Source: DASQPA01 sp963757335
Lineage (GTDB): Bacteria; Acidobacteriota; Thermoanaerobaculia; Multivoradales; UBA5704
Reading direction: 5' to 3'
Length of the DNA stretch: 64,000 nt
NCBI GenBank assembly: GCA_963757335.1
Contig: CAVWRJ010000013.1
Coordinates: forward strand, 372,001 to 436,000
Every line of letters begins with the position of its first letter. Position 1 is the stretch's first letter. The notes under the pieces were generated by a model, which had not been told where the DNA came from, made no database searches, and saw only the letters and a program-made list of their open reading frames with translations. A program made the translations under genes and the position numbers. Shown here in pieces: positions 39,655 through 48,814 of the stretch.

Positions 39655-42306
39655 ATGTCCGATCCCCGCCACCGCCTCTACCTGATCGACGGCTACTCGA
39701 ACATCTTCCGCGCCTTCTACGCCATCCGCAACCTCTCGAACTCGCGCGGGGAGCCGACCAACGCCGTCTACGGCTTCGTCCAGATGCTCCGGAAGCTCCT
39801 CCGCGACGAGAAGCCCGAGCTCGTCGGGGTCGCCCTCGAAGGGGGGGGCACCGAGAAGAGCGTGCGGGCCGAGCGCTACGAGGAGTACAAGGCCAACCGC
39901 AGCCCCATGCCCGAGGACCTGCGGAGCCAGATCCCCTGGGTGAGGAAGGCGCTCGCCGCCCACCGCATCCCCATCCTGGAGCTCGACCGCTACGAGGCCG
40001 ACGACGTTCTCGGCACCCTGGCGAAGAAGGCGGCCGCGGCGGGCTACGACGTCGTCCTCGTCTCGGCCGACAAGGACCTGATGCAGCTCGTCGGCCCCCA
40101 TGTCTCCATGTATCACACCGGCAGGAGCAAGCTCTACGGTCCGCAGGAGGTCGAGGAGGACTTCGGGGTGCCGCCCGAGAAGGTGGCCGACGTCCTCGCC
40201 CTCATGGGCGACGCGATCGACAACATTCCGGGGGTGCCGGGGATCGGCGAGAAGGGGGCGAAGGGGCTGATCAAGGAGTACGGCTCGCTTCAGAATCTTT
40301 TGGAACACGCGGGCGAGGTGACCCGGAAGACCTACCGCGAGGGGCTCCTCGCCCACCAGGACCAGGCACGGATGTCGCTCGAGCTGTCGACCATCCACGT
40401 CGACCTGCCGGTCGAGTTCGACCCCGAGGCCCTCCACCTCGATCCTCCCGATCCCCAGGCGCTCCGCCAGATCTACACCGAGCTCGAATTCTTCTCGCTG
40501 GCCGACGAGATCAAGAACGAGACAGCCCCGGGGGCGGTCGAGGACGTGCCGCTCGCCGAGGAGCTGACGACCCCCGAGGCCTGGGAGGAGAAGACGGGCG
40601 GGATGCGGGGGGAGGTCTACGCCGCGGTCCTCGGCGAAGAGCCGCCCCTTGGACTCTCCGCCAGCTGCGCCGACGGCGGCGGTCCGGTCTACTTCGCCGA
40701 CTTCCGCCGCGCCGGGATGCGGGAGGCGGCGCTCGCGAGCCTCGCCCGCTGGCTCGCCGACTCCGACACCCAGCTGGTGGGCCACAACTTGAAAGAGGTC
40801 CTCCGGCTCTGCACCGGCGGACCCGGCTGCCGCTCCGCCCTCTTCGACGCCATGCTCGTCTCCTATCTCCTGAAGCCCTCGGTCCACGGCCATACCTTGG
40901 ACGAGCTGGCCCTGGAGCGGCTGGAGCGCAAGCCGCTGACGATGAAGGAGGTGGGCTGGGACCGCGGCCAGGAGCCTCCCATGGGGGACGAGCGCCTCGC
41001 CGCCTACGCCGGCGAGCGGGTGACGATCTCCCGCCGCCTTTCAGGCCCCATGCGCGAAGAGCTGGCGGCGGGGCTCCTGGGGAAGGTCTACGACGAGATC
41101 GAGATCCCCCTGGTGCCGGTGCTCGTGGGGATGGAGGAGGCCGGCATCCTCCTCGACGTCGACTATCTAAAGGAGATGTCCGACGAGCTGGGCAAGGAGA
41201 TCTTCGGCCTGGAGGAGGAGATCTACAAGGAGGCCGGCGAGAAGTTCAACTTGAACTCGCCGCAGCAGCTCGGGGTGATCCTCTTCGAGAAGCTCGGCTA
41301 TCCGGTCTTGAAGCGGACCCAGAAGACCAAGAGCTACTCGACTGGCGCCGAGACTCTGGAGGAGCTCGCCGGCCGGGGCTACCCCATCGCCGAGCTTCTC
41401 CTGCGCTACCGCGAGCTGACCAAGCTCAAATCGACCTACGTCGACGCGCTCCCTACCCTGGTGGGGGCGGACGGGCGGCTCCATACCCGCTTCAACCAGG
41501 CGGTGGCGGCGACCGGCCGGCTCTCCTCGGCGAACCCCAACCTCCAGAACATCCCCATCCGCACCGAGCTCGGCCAGCGCATCCGCCGGGCCTTCATCGC
41601 CCCGCCGGGAAAGCTCCTCTTAGTCGCCGACTACAGCCAGATCGAGCTCCGCATCCTCGCCCACATCGCCCAGGAACAGGCGTTGATCGACGCCTTCCAG
41701 GCCGGCGAGGACATCCACCGCGCCACCGCCGCCACGGTCTTCGGGGTCTCGCCCCAGCTCGTCAGCCCCGACCAGCGCCGGGCGGCCAAGGTGATCAACT
41801 TCGGCATCCTCTACGGCATGAGCGCCTTCGGCCTGTCGCAGAACCTCCGCATCTCGACCAAGGAGGCCGACAAGTTCATCACCGCCTATCTGGACCGCTA
41901 CCCCGGGGTGAAGCGCTACGTCGAGGAGACCCTCGCCTCGGCGGAGCGAGAGGGCAAGGTCCTGACCCTCTACAACCGCGTCCGCTGGCTCCCCGACATC
42001 CAGAGCAAGAACCGGAACCTGCGCGAGAACGCCCGCCGCATGGCAATCAACGCCCGCATCCAGGGCACCGCCGCCGACCTCCTGAAGCTCGCCATGATCG
42101 CCGTCGACCGCCGTCTGGGAAGGGAGTACCCGGACGCCCGGCTCCTCTTGACCGTCCACGACGAGCTGGTGCTGGAAGTCGCTGAAGGGGACGTCGAGGC
42201 GGCGGCGAAGATCGTCCGCGAGGAGATGGAAGGGGTGGCGGCGCTCGCGGTGCCGCTGGTGGTGGACGTGGGGTGGGGGAAGAGCTGGTACGAGGCGAAG
42301 GCGTAG
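39655..42306 (+). CDS. polA: DNA polymerase I
   Basis: PolA fills gaps and removes RNA primers in DNA repair and replication. The 883-residue protein starts at ATG 39655. A 5' nuclease domain (about 1-290) has YLIDGYSNIFRAFYA, YEADDVLGTLA, SADKDLMQL and GIGEKGAKGLI. The middle 3'-5' exonuclease-like domain (about 300-480) lacks the expected acidic DxE motif, so proofreading is probably absent. The polymerase domain has motif A LLVADYSQIELRIL (Asp659), motif B RRAAKVINFGILYGMSAFGL and motif C TVHDELVLEV (Asp836). Only this A-family gene is seen here. Confidence 0.97.
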   Translation: MSDPRHRLYLIDGYSNIFRAFYAIRNLSNSRGEPTNAVYGFVQMLRKLLRDEKPELVGVALEGGGTEKSVRAERYEEYKANRSPMPEDLRSQIPWVRKALAAHRIPILELDRYEADDVLGTLAKKAAAAGYDVVLVSADKDLMQLVGPHVSMYHTGRSKLYGPQEVEEDFGVPPEKVADVLALMGDAIDNIPGVPGIGEKGAKGLIKEYGSLQNLLEHAGEVTRKTYREGLLAHQDQARMSLELSTIHVDLPVEFDPEALHLDPPDPQALRQIYTELEFFSLADEIKNETAPGAVEDVPLAEELTTPEAWEEKTGGMRGEVYAAVLGEEPPLGLSASCADGGGPVYFADFRRAGMREAALASLARWLADSDTQLVGHNLKEVLRLCTGGPGCRSALFDAMLVSYLLKPSVHGHTLDELALERLERKPLTMKEVGWDRGQEPPMGDERLAAYAGERVTISRRLSGPMREELAAGLLGKVYDEIEIPLVPVLVGMEEAGILLDVDYLKEMSDELGKEIFGLEEEIYKEAGEKFNLNSPQQLGVILFEKLGYPVLKRTQKTKSYSTGAETLEELAGRGYPIAELLLRYRELTKLKSTYVDALPTLVGADGRLHTRFNQAVAATGRLSSANPNLQNIPIRTELGQRIRRAFIAPPGKLLLVADYSQIELRILAHIAQEQALIDAFQAGEDIHRATAATVFGVSPQLVSPDQRRAAKVINFGILYGMSAFGLSQNLRISTKEADKFITAYLDRYPGVKRYVEETLASAEREGKVLTLYNRVRWLPDIQSKNRNLRENARRMAINARIQGTAADLLKLAMIAVDRRLGREYPDARLLLTVHDELVLEVAEGDVEAAAKIVREEMEGVAALAVPLVVDVGWGKSWYEAKA

Positions 42307-42358
42307 GAATCCTGCCTCAATATCTTCATCTTCTCCGGTGGAGCCCCGCCGCTCTCCC

Positions 42359-42384
42359 GGCGAGCCATCTCGCCATGCTTTTAG
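42359..42384 (+). terminator. Hairpin terminator after polA
   Basis: GGCGAG (42359-42364), loop CCAT, CTCGCC (42369-42374), then ATGCTTTTAG. It lies between convergent polA and the OsmC-type gene. Confidence 0.55.
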
Positions 42385-42791
42385 TCCGGGTAGACGAACC
42401 GGATCTCCTTTTCGATCTCCGGCAGCAGGCTCTTGTGCACCGGGCAGGTGTGCCCGGCGCGCTCGAGCTTCGTCCGCTGGTCGGGGGAGAGGCCCGCCGG
42501 CATGTGGATCTCGACCGGCAGCTTGGCGATCCGCCGGGGGTCGCTCTGCATGTGCTTTTCGACCCTAAAGGTGGCGGTCGTGAAGTCGATCCCCTCGCGC
42601 TCGGCGACGATCGCCATGGTGGTCACGATGCAGGAGCCGAGCGCCGTCGCTACCAGGTCGGTGGGGGAAAACGAGCTGCCGTCCCCCTTGTTGTCGACCG
42701 GCGCCGCGGTCTTCAAGGTGGCCCCCGAGGGCCCGTGGGTGAGGTCCATCTTGAGGTTGCCGGTGTAGGTGCCAGTGATCTCGACCGCCAT
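42381..42791 (-). CDS. OsmC-family peroxidase-like protein
   Basis: A 136-residue OsmC/Ohr-type thiol protein. Both redox cysteines are present: Cys54 in GSCIVTTM and Cys116 in HTCPVHKSLLP. The N-terminal strand set and SFSPTDLVATAL also fit. Such proteins reduce organic hydroperoxides or act in related thiol chemistry; its exact substrate is unknown. GGGAGG precedes the start. The gene converges on polA. Confidence 0.9.
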   Translation of the reverse strand: MAVEITGTYTGNLKMDLTHGPSGATLKTAAPVDNKGDGSSFSPTDLVATALGSCIVTTMAIVAEREGIDFTTATFRVEKHMQSDPRRIAKLPVEIHMPAGLSPDQRTKLERAGHTCPVHKSLLPEIEKEIRFVYPD

Positions 42792-42844
42792 CTGCGACCC
42801 TCCCGTTCAAAAAAAGAGCCTCTACCTTACACCGAGCGGGGCCG

Positions 42845-44215
42845 CTAGCGGGCGTCCTCGAAGCGCAGCCTGGGGTTGCGGCGCGCCCGCAGGAGGTAGG
42901 CGCCGATCTCCTCGACGAGCCCGAGGGTGATGCGCTCCATCTCCGCCGCCTGCTTGAAAGCCACCAGGGCGACGATCGCCTGGCGGTGCACGTCGCGGGC
43001 GACGAAAAGGGGGAACATCTCGCCGGCCAGGCGCTGCACCTCCTCGCCCCGGTCCTGGCGGAGGTAGAGAGTCGCTAAATCCAGGGTCACCATCGAGGCG
43101 TCGTAGCCGAGGTCGCGTTCGAGGAAGCGCCGGCGCGCCTCGCGGAGCGCCGTCTCGGCCTCGGCGAAACGGCCGCGGCCGGCCGCGATCCGCCCTTCGA
43201 GCCAGGTGAGCCGGAAGCCGGTCCATGCCTCGGGGGCCGCGACGAGCGCCAGGCGAAGGGCGGCGAGCTCGGCCGCCGCGTCTCCCGAGCGGCCGCAGTC
43301 GTTCAAAAACCAGGCGAGGTGATAGGCGGCGATCCGCGCCAGGTAGGACTCGCGGCCTGGCTCCAGGAGCCGCAGGCCCTCCTCGATCAGAGGGATCGCC
43401 CGCGTGGGAGCGCCGGCGTTCCCGCGCACGATCCCCTTCCAGATCATCGCCCGACCGCAGCGGTGGGGGTCCTTCACCTCCTCGTAGATCTCGATCGAGA
43501 GGTCGAGCAGCTCGGCCGCCTCTTCGAGCCAGCCCTGGTCGGCGAGGAGGGCGGCCCGGAGGTCCAGGATGCGCGCCTCTTCGAGCGGGTCGGCGGAGCC
43601 GTCGTCGGCCAGGTGCTCGGCATAGGCCAGGGCCTGCTCGGCGCCCGCCAAGTCGGCGCCGAGGCGGCGGGCGTTGCCGAGATAGGCCCAGGAGCGGGCT
43701 TTCAAGTCCTGCGCCACGGAGCGGCCGTAGTGGTCGGGAGAGAGGCAGTCGGAGATCTCGACCGCCAGCTCGGCGAGCTCAAGGGCACGGGCGGGGTCGG
43801 TCACGCCCGCCTCGAAGCTCTGCTCGACGAGGAGCTCGCAGGCGGCCAGGGTGTGGAGCTCGGGCTGGCCGCGGAGGATAGAGAAGCGCTCGGGGCGCGG
43901 CTGGGCGAGGAGGGCGGCCAGGAGGTCGGGCGCCGCGGCCCGCTCGATCTCGATCGCCGACAGCCGCCGCTCCAGGCGGTCGAAGGTGCGGGCGACCGCC
44001 GTGGGATCGGCCGAGAGGTAGCTCGCGCTGGCGTCGATCCACTCGTTCCACAGCGCCGGGTCCTCCGAGAGCGGGAGGAGGAGCCGGTCGACCTCGGATT
44101 GACAGGTGACGCAGCCCGTGCGCAGGTGCCGCTCGATCCGGCGGCTTTCGAGGTCCGGCAGGTCGCCACAGGCGAAATGCTCAAGCGTGGGTTGATCCGG
44201 ATGGGAATCGCTCAT
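42845..44215 (-). CDS. TPR protein with N-terminal anti-sigma-like zinc finger
   Basis: A 456-residue cytoplasmic protein. ATG 44215 is taken, since GGAGGA is eight bases upstream; an in-frame TTG five codons earlier overlaps that site. Residues 1-45 hold a zf-HC2-like element: HFACGDLPDLESRRIERHL, then H30-x4-C35-x2-C38. The rest (about 100-456) is a string of helical repeats of TPR type. Such proteins are common in Acidobacteriota-like genomes; the finger suggests binding to a sigma factor or redox/zinc sensing, but no sigma factor gene is nearby. The leader is structured. Confidence 0.7.
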   Translation of the reverse strand: MSDSHPDQPTLEHFACGDLPDLESRRIERHLRTGCVTCQSEVDRLLLPLSEDPALWNEWIDASASYLSADPTAVARTFDRLERRLSAIEIERAAAPDLLAALLAQPRPERFSILRGQPELHTLAACELLVEQSFEAGVTDPARALELAELAVEISDCLSPDHYGRSVAQDLKARSWAYLGNARRLGADLAGAEQALAYAEHLADDGSADPLEEARILDLRAALLADQGWLEEAAELLDLSIEIYEEVKDPHRCGRAMIWKGIVRGNAGAPTRAIPLIEEGLRLLEPGRESYLARIAAYHLAWFLNDCGRSGDAAAELAALRLALVAAPEAWTGFRLTWLEGRIAAGRGRFAEAETALREARRRFLERDLGYDASMVTLDLATLYLRQDRGEEVQRLAGEMFPLFVARDVHRQAIVALVAFKQAAEMERITLGLVEEIGAYLLRARRNPRLRFEDAR

Positions 44216-44580
44216 CTCATTCTCCTCCAAGGACTCGGACTGCGGGGGGCGAGCCGGGGACGGCAGTCCCGAGCTCCAAGCCGAGTCACAGAAAAAACGG
44301 CCGCCAGGGCCGAGAGGGGTCTTCCCCAGTCAAGCGACCACTTCCAGTTAAAAGTTGCCGGTGGGGCGCTAAATGGGACAGCCGTACCCCTCCGTTGTCT
44401 CTCCCGGAAAGACCCTCACAGGGAAAGAGTGCGCGAAAGCTGCAAAACGGGGACGCTTCGTGTAGAGATTGCAAGCCGAGTCGATAGAGTCTTCCGAAAA
44501 AGAAGATCTCTCCCCATGCGACCGGGGTTCTCAGGGAGGGCCGGGGGGCCTTGGTCCATGTCTTGCACCTAAGTGGCCGC
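44216..44580. other. 365-base divergent gap with structured leader and direct repeats
   Basis: It lies between leftward TPR and rightward glycosidase genes. CAAGCCGAGTC occurs at 44277-44287 and 44472-44482. A terminator-like hairpin (separate entry) points left. ACTGC and GCAGT arms around 44238-44265 form another hairpin in the TPR leader. The centre, AGTGCGCGAAAGCTGC then GGGGACGC, is GC-poor compared with neighbours and unexplained. No protein-coding frame looks real. Confidence 0.5.
44292..44312 (-). terminator. Terminator-like hairpin upstream of the TPR gene
   Basis: On the minus strand, CGGCC pairs with GGCCG around a five-base loop, followed by TTTTTT and CTGTG. Since the next gene on this strand begins 77 bases later, it is either an attenuator in that gene's leader or the end of an upstream transcript. 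Confidence 0.5.
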
Positions 44581-45801
44581 ATGGGGGAGAGAGCTTTCAA
44601 ATCGTTCTGGATGGCAGGTTTCGAATGTTCGTGCCAGAGGCGGCCGGATGGGCGCCGGCTCGACCTCGCCGCCGCCACCGGACACGAGCGCTGGGCGGCG
44701 GCCGACTACGCCCGCCTGCGCTCCATGGGGATCGCCACGGTCCGCGAGGGGGTCGCCTGGCACCGCTCGGCGACCGCCGCTGACCGGCTCGACCTCTCCT
44801 CGGTGCGCTCGCGGGTGCGGGCCGCCCGGGAGGCCGGGGTCCAGGTGATCTGGGATCTCTGCCACTACGGCTTCCCCGAGGGGCTCGACCCTTTTCGACC
44901 GGCTTTCGTCGAGCGGTTCGCCGCCTGGGCGAAGGCGGTGGCCGAGGTCGTCGCCTCTGAGAGCGACGAGATACCCATCTACGTGCCGGTCAACGAGATC
45001 TCCTTCTGGTCCTGGGCCGGCGGGGAGGTCGGCTATCTCAACCCGTTCGGCACCGGCCGCGGCTTCGAGCTCAAGGCCCAGCTCGTGCGCGCCGCCTTGG
45101 CCGCGACCGAGGCGGTCTGGCGGGTCGATCGGCGCGCCCGCATCCTCCACGTGGACCCGATCATCCACATCGAGGCCGATCCGGCCCGCCCGGAGGACGG
45201 CCCTGCCGCCCGCGGTCACCGCCTGGCCCAGTTCCAGGCCTGGGACATGCTGCGCGGCGATCTCTGGCCCCAGCTCGGCGGCGATCCGCGCTGCCTCGAC
45301 CTCCTGGGGGTCAACTACTACCCCAACAACCAGTGGATCCTGGACGGCCCCACGATCGAGCGGGGGAGCCCCCTCTACCGGCCCTTCCGCGACATGCTGC
45401 GCGAGGCCCACGAGCGTTACGGCCGCCCCCTGGTGGTGGCGGAGACCGGCGCCGCCGGGGACCAGCGCGGGCCGTGGCTCGCCCACGTCGGCGACGAGGT
45501 GCGGGCCGCCCGCCGGGCCGGCGTTCCCGTCCTCGGGGTCTGCCTCTATCCGATCCTCGACTATCCGGGCTGGGATGACGACCGCCACTGCGAGGTCGGT
45601 CTCTGGGGTTATGCCGACGAGACCGGCGAGCGGCCGCTCGACCGTCCGCTCGCCGCCGAGCTGCGGCGCCAGCAGCAGCTCTCGAATGCCGCCAACGCCG
45701 CCAACGCCGCCAACATCGCCAACGCTGCCAAGGATGTCGATTACGAGAGCATCACCGCCGATGCCTTGACCCTGGAGGAGAGTGAGCTTGCAAGGTACTA
45801 G
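44581..45801 (+). CDS. GH-A clan glycoside hydrolase-like protein
   Basis: A 406-residue TIM-barrel protein related to family 1-like glycosidases of sugar-cluster type. Features: KSFWMAGFECSCQRRPDGRR near the start, TGHERWAAADYARLRSMGI, WDLCHYGFPE, likely acid/base Glu139 in VPVNEIS, and likely nucleophile Glu288 in VVAETGAAGD. The tail has NAA repeats (about 373-388). The start is uncertain; no ribosome site is visible before ATG 44581. A glycosyltransferase overlaps its end and UDP-galactopyranose mutase follows, so I infer a glycan-building cluster, with this enzyme hydrolysing or transferring a sugar. Confidence 0.75.
   Translation: MGERAFKSFWMAGFECSCQRRPDGRRLDLAAATGHERWAAADYARLRSMGIATVREGVAWHRSATAADRLDLSSVRSRVRAAREAGVQVIWDLCHYGFPEGLDPFRPAFVERFAAWAKAVAEVVASESDEIPIYVPVNEISFWSWAGGEVGYLNPFGTGRGFELKAQLVRAALAATEAVWRVDRRARILHVDPIIHIEADPARPEDGPAARGHRLAQFQAWDMLRGDLWPQLGGDPRCLDLLGVNYYPNNQWILDGPTIERGSPLYRPFRDMLREAHERYGRPLVVAETGAAGDQRGPWLAHVGDEVRAARRAGVPVLGVCLYPILDYPGWDDDRHCEVGLWGYADETGERPLDRPLAAELRRQQQLSNAANAANAANIANAAKDVDYESITADALTLEESELARY
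45687..45735. repeat. 9-bp tandem repeat inside the glycoside hydrolase gene
   Basis: GCCAACGCC-type units repeat about five times and encode NAANAANAANIANAA in the C-terminal tail. The same 3-codon style recurs at about 62.95 kb and elsewhere. Confidence 0.75.
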
Positions 45802-46966
45802 GGAAGCCGCCGCCGCCGCGTTGCCGGAGCTGCCGGAGGTCCCGGCCGAGAGATCGGACCTCATCGTCCTGTCCCATCTGCGCTGGGACTTCGTCTATCA
45901 GCGGCCGCAGCACCTGATGAGCCGCTTCGCCCGCGAGCGGCGGGTCTTCTTCGTCGAGGAACCGGTCCACGGCGACGGCGCTCCGCACCTGCTCACCGCG
46001 GAGCGCGAGGGCGGTATCGTTTTGGCGGTGCCCCATCTGCCGCACGGCCTTTCCGCCGAGGAGTCGGAGGCGGCCCAGGCGGCGCTCCTGGCCGAGCTCC
46101 TCGATACGCACGGGATCTCCGACTACGTCCTCTGGTACTACACGCCGATGGCGATCCCCCTGGCCGCCGGTCTCACCCCCCGGGCGGTGGTCTACGACTG
46201 TATGGACGAGCTGTCGCTCTTCCGCGGTGCGCCGCCCGACCTCCTCGAGCGCGAGGAGCGGCTCCTGGCCGCCGCCGACCTCGTGTTCACCGGCGGCCAG
46301 TCGCTCTACGAGGCCAAGCGCGGCCGGCACCTGAGCGTCCATGCCTTCCCGAGCAGCATCGAGGCGGCGCACTTCGCCCGCGCTCGCGAGGCCCAGCCGG
46401 AGCCCGCCGACCAGGCCGGCATCCCGCGGCCCCGACTCGGCTATTTCGGGGTGATCGACGAGCGTATCGATCTGGACCTCCTCGCCGCCCTCGCCGACGC
46501 CCGCCCGGAGTGGCAGATCGTCCTCGTGGGACCGGTGGTCAAGATCGACCCCGAGTCGCTGCCCCGGCGGGAGAACCTGCACTATCTCGGGATGAAGAGC
46601 TACGCCGAGCTCCCCGCCTACCTGGCGGGCTGGGACGTGGCCCTGATGCCCTTCGCGCGAAACGAGTCCACCCGCTTCATCAGCCCGACCAAGACCCCCG
46701 AGTACCTGGCGGGCGGTCGCCCCGTGGTCTCGACGTCCATCCGGGACGTCGTCCGTCCCTACGGCGAGCTGGGGCTGGTCGAGATCGCGGACGAGCCCGG
46801 CGAGTTCGCGGACGCTGTCCAGCGCTGCCTCGCTGTCGCCGACCGGCGCGACCACTGGCTGCGGCGGGTGGACGAGTTCCTCGCCGACGGTTCGTGGGAC
46901 CGCACCCATCGATGTATGTCGGACCTCATCGACGCCGCCGCCACGAGGCGACGAGCCGTCGGCTGA
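45788..46966 (+). CDS. Glycosyltransferase, GT4-like
   Basis: A 392-residue GT-B fold transferase. TTG 45788 is seven bases after GGAGGAG, better spaced than GTG 45782, which touches it. Features: DLIVLSHLRWDFVYQRPQHLMSRFA near the N-terminus (substrate side), PRLGYFGVIDERIDLDLL (start of the nucleotide-sugar domain), and SPTKTPEYLAGGRPVVST. The last resembles the family E-x7-E region, with Glu at one position. It overlaps the hydrolase gene by 14 bases and lies about 90 bases before glf. The product is likely a cell-surface galactofuranose-containing glycan, by context only. Confidence 0.85.
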   Translation: MQGTREAAAAALPELPEVPAERSDLIVLSHLRWDFVYQRPQHLMSRFARERRVFFVEEPVHGDGAPHLLTAEREGGIVLAVPHLPHGLSAEESEAAQAALLAELLDTHGISDYVLWYYTPMAIPLAAGLTPRAVVYDCMDELSLFRGAPPDLLEREERLLAAADLVFTGGQSLYEAKRGRHLSVHAFPSSIEAAHFARAREAQPEPADQAGIPRPRLGYFGVIDERIDLDLLAALADARPEWQIVLVGPVVKIDPESLPRRENLHYLGMKSYAELPAYLAGWDVALMPFARNESTRFISPTKTPEYLAGGRPVVSTSIRDVVRPYGELGLVEIADEPGEFADAVQRCLAVADRRDHWLRRVDEFLADGSWDRTHRCMSDLIDAAATRRRAVG

Positions 46967-47059
46967 GGGCCTCGTTCAAATCCGGATGCTCCTCGGATGT
47001 GGGACGGTCCCCATCCCGGCAGCCCTTGAGATATCGCTTCTTGGAAAGGAGCAGGTTCG

Positions 47060-48334
47060 ATGTTTGACTATCTGATTGTCGGTGCAGGATTCGCGGGGAG
47101 CGTGCTCGCGGAGCGCCTGGCCCGGGGCTCGGGCAAGACGGTGATCGTCGTCGATCGGCGGAGCCACATCGGCGGCAACGCCTACGACGAGTATGACGAC
47201 GCGGGAGTCCTCATCCACCGCTACGGGCCGCACATCTTCCATACCAACTCGCGCGAGGTGTTCGAGTACCTGTCGAACTTCACCGAGTGGCGTCCCTACG
47301 AGCACCGGGTGAAGGCGAGCGTCGACGGGCAGCTGGTGCCTATGCCCATCAACCTCGACACCATCAACCAGCTCTACAACATGAACCTGAGCAGCCAGGA
47401 GCTCGAGCAGTTCTTCGCCTCGGTCGCCGAGCCCATCGAGCAGATCCGCACCTCGGAGGACGTGGTGGTCTCGAAGGTAGGCCGCGAGCTCTATGAGAAG
47501 TTCTTCCGCAACTACACCCGGAAGCAGTGGGGTCTGGACCCTTCGCAGCTCGACGCCATGGTGACGGCGCGGGTGCCGGTCCGCACCAACCGCGACGACC
47601 GCTACTTCACCGACTCCTACCAGGCGATGCCGAAGCGGGGATATACGCGGCTGTTCGAGAACATGCTCGACCACCCGAACATCAAGGTGCTCTTGAACTG
47701 CGACTACCGGGAGGTCCAGGGCTTCATGCCCTACCGAAAGCTCATCTTCTCCGGCCCGGTCGACGAGTACTTCGGCTACCGGTACGGCAAGCTCCCCTAC
47801 CGCTCGCTGCAGTTCCGGCACGAGACGCTCCCCGAGCGCGTCCATCAGCCGGCGCCGGTCATCAACTTCCCCAACGAGCACCCCTATACCCGGGTCACCG
47901 AGTTCAAGTACCTGACCGGCCAGGAGCACGAGAAGACCAGCCTCGTCTACGAGTACCCGACGGACGACGGCGACCCCTACTACCCGGTGCCGCGGCCGGA
48001 GAACGCGGAGCTCTACAAGAAGTACCAGGCGCTCGCCGAGGCCACCCCGGACGTCCACTTCGTGGGCCGGCTCGCCACCTACAAGTACTACAACATGGAC
48101 CAGGTGGTGGCCCAGGCCCTCTCGGTCTACGCCCGGATCACGGGGCGCAAGCGCGCCGAGTCGACCCGGGCCACGGCGCCGACCCTGGCGCCCTCTTTGA
48201 AGGAGCGGCCGACGGCGGTGGCGGTGGGAGCGGTGGCGAGCGTCGCGGCGGTCGCCAGCGTGGGCGCGTCGGTGACATCGGTGGGAACGGTGGGAACGGC
48301 GGCCAACGAGACCAAGGTCGCTCGCGGGGCCTAA
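47060..48334 (+). CDS. glf: UDP-galactopyranose mutase
   Basis: Glf converts UDP-galactopyranose to UDP-galactofuranose with reduced FAD. The 424-residue protein starts after GGAAAGGAG. The FAD loop VGAGFAGSVLAE is at 7-18. Typical family blocks YGPHIFHTNSREVFEYLS, FFRNYTRKQWGLDPSQLD, KLPYRSLQF and FVGRLATYKYYNMDQV are present, including conserved Arg and Tyr residues. The family usually ends near residue 375; here about 50 extra low-complexity residues of Ala, Val, Ser, Thr and Gly follow, encoded by 9-bp-like repeats. It follows the glycosidase and glycosyltransferase genes. Confidence 0.96.
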   Translation: MFDYLIVGAGFAGSVLAERLARGSGKTVIVVDRRSHIGGNAYDEYDDAGVLIHRYGPHIFHTNSREVFEYLSNFTEWRPYEHRVKASVDGQLVPMPINLDTINQLYNMNLSSQELEQFFASVAEPIEQIRTSEDVVVSKVGRELYEKFFRNYTRKQWGLDPSQLDAMVTARVPVRTNRDDRYFTDSYQAMPKRGYTRLFENMLDHPNIKVLLNCDYREVQGFMPYRKLIFSGPVDEYFGYRYGKLPYRSLQFRHETLPERVHQPAPVINFPNEHPYTRVTEFKYLTGQEHEKTSLVYEYPTDDGDPYYPVPRPENAELYKKYQALAEATPDVHFVGRLATYKYYNMDQVVAQALSVYARITGRKRAESTRATAPTLAPSLKERPTAVAVGAVASVAAVASVGASVTSVGTVGTAANETKVARGA

Positions 48335-48340
48335 AAGTGG

Positions 48341-48430
48341 GTACTGGCTCTAGTCTGGTTCCGAGGACGGGCGACTGGCTGCGCGAAGCGCCCGCAGGAG
48401 CCCGCCCGCAGGAGCCAACGGAGCCAGTAC
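48341..48430 (-). repeat. Intergenic palindromic element, copy D
   Basis: GTACTGGCTC (48341-48350) and GAGCCAGTAC (48421-48430) are exact inverted ends; the inner part of the arms has mismatches. The centre is the reverse complement of copies A and E: GGGCGACTGGCTGCGCG and CGCCCGCAGGAGCC. It fills the gap between convergent glf and the CoA-binding gene. Confidence 0.8.
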
Positions 48431-48436
48431 GTACGC

Positions 48437-48814
48437 CTAGGGGAACTGCGAGGGGCTGAAGCCCACGTCCACGATGCTGCACCCTTCTACGACGGGGATG
48501 CCCTGCCGGCGGGCCTCGGCGATCACCTCGCGGTCGGCGGCGCCGGGGTTCATCCAGACCTCGCCCGCCCCCTTGGCCGCAAAGTCGGGGAGGACGGCCA
48601 AGGTCACCGGCGGCGGCAGGTAGACGCTGATCCGGTCGAGGTCCCCTGGCACGTCGCGCACGCTGGTGAGGGTCGGCAGGCCCTCCACCTCCCCCTCCTG
48701 CGGATTGAGGTTGATGGGGAAGACCCGCCAGCCGGCCCGCTGGTAGGCGCGGACGCACTTGTTGCCGAACTTAAGGCGGTCTTTCGAGGCTCCCACGACG
48801 GCGATGGTCTTCAT
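48437..48814 (-). CDS. CoA-binding domain protein (YccU-like)
   Basis: A 125-residue Rossmann-fold CoA-binding protein. ATG 48814 follows GGGAGGAGGG. Features: IAVVGASKDRLKFGNKCVR near the N-terminus (GASKD phosphate-binding turn), VFPINLNPQEGEVEGLP, and EVWMNPGAADREVIAEARRQGI. The group binds CoA or NAD, with unknown physiological role. It overlaps the selB end by four bases and continues the same transcript. Confidence 0.9.
   Translation of the reverse strand: MKTIAVVGASKDRLKFGNKCVRAYQRAGWRVFPINLNPQEGEVEGLPTLTSVRDVPGDLDRISVYLPPPVTLAVLPDFAAKGAGEVWMNPGAADREVIAEARRQGIPVVEGCSIVDVGFSPSQFP

Noticed and set aside
44395..44485. Cyclic-di-GMP-I (GEMM) riboswitch
   Set aside because: CACAGGG...GGGGACGC loosely recalls the core, but the flanking stem around GCGCGAAAGC does not pair as the family needs.
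44551..44580. Earlier TTG start for the glycoside hydrolase
   Set aside because: It would add ten residues with no family match and no ribosome site; ATG 44581 is preferred, though not certain.
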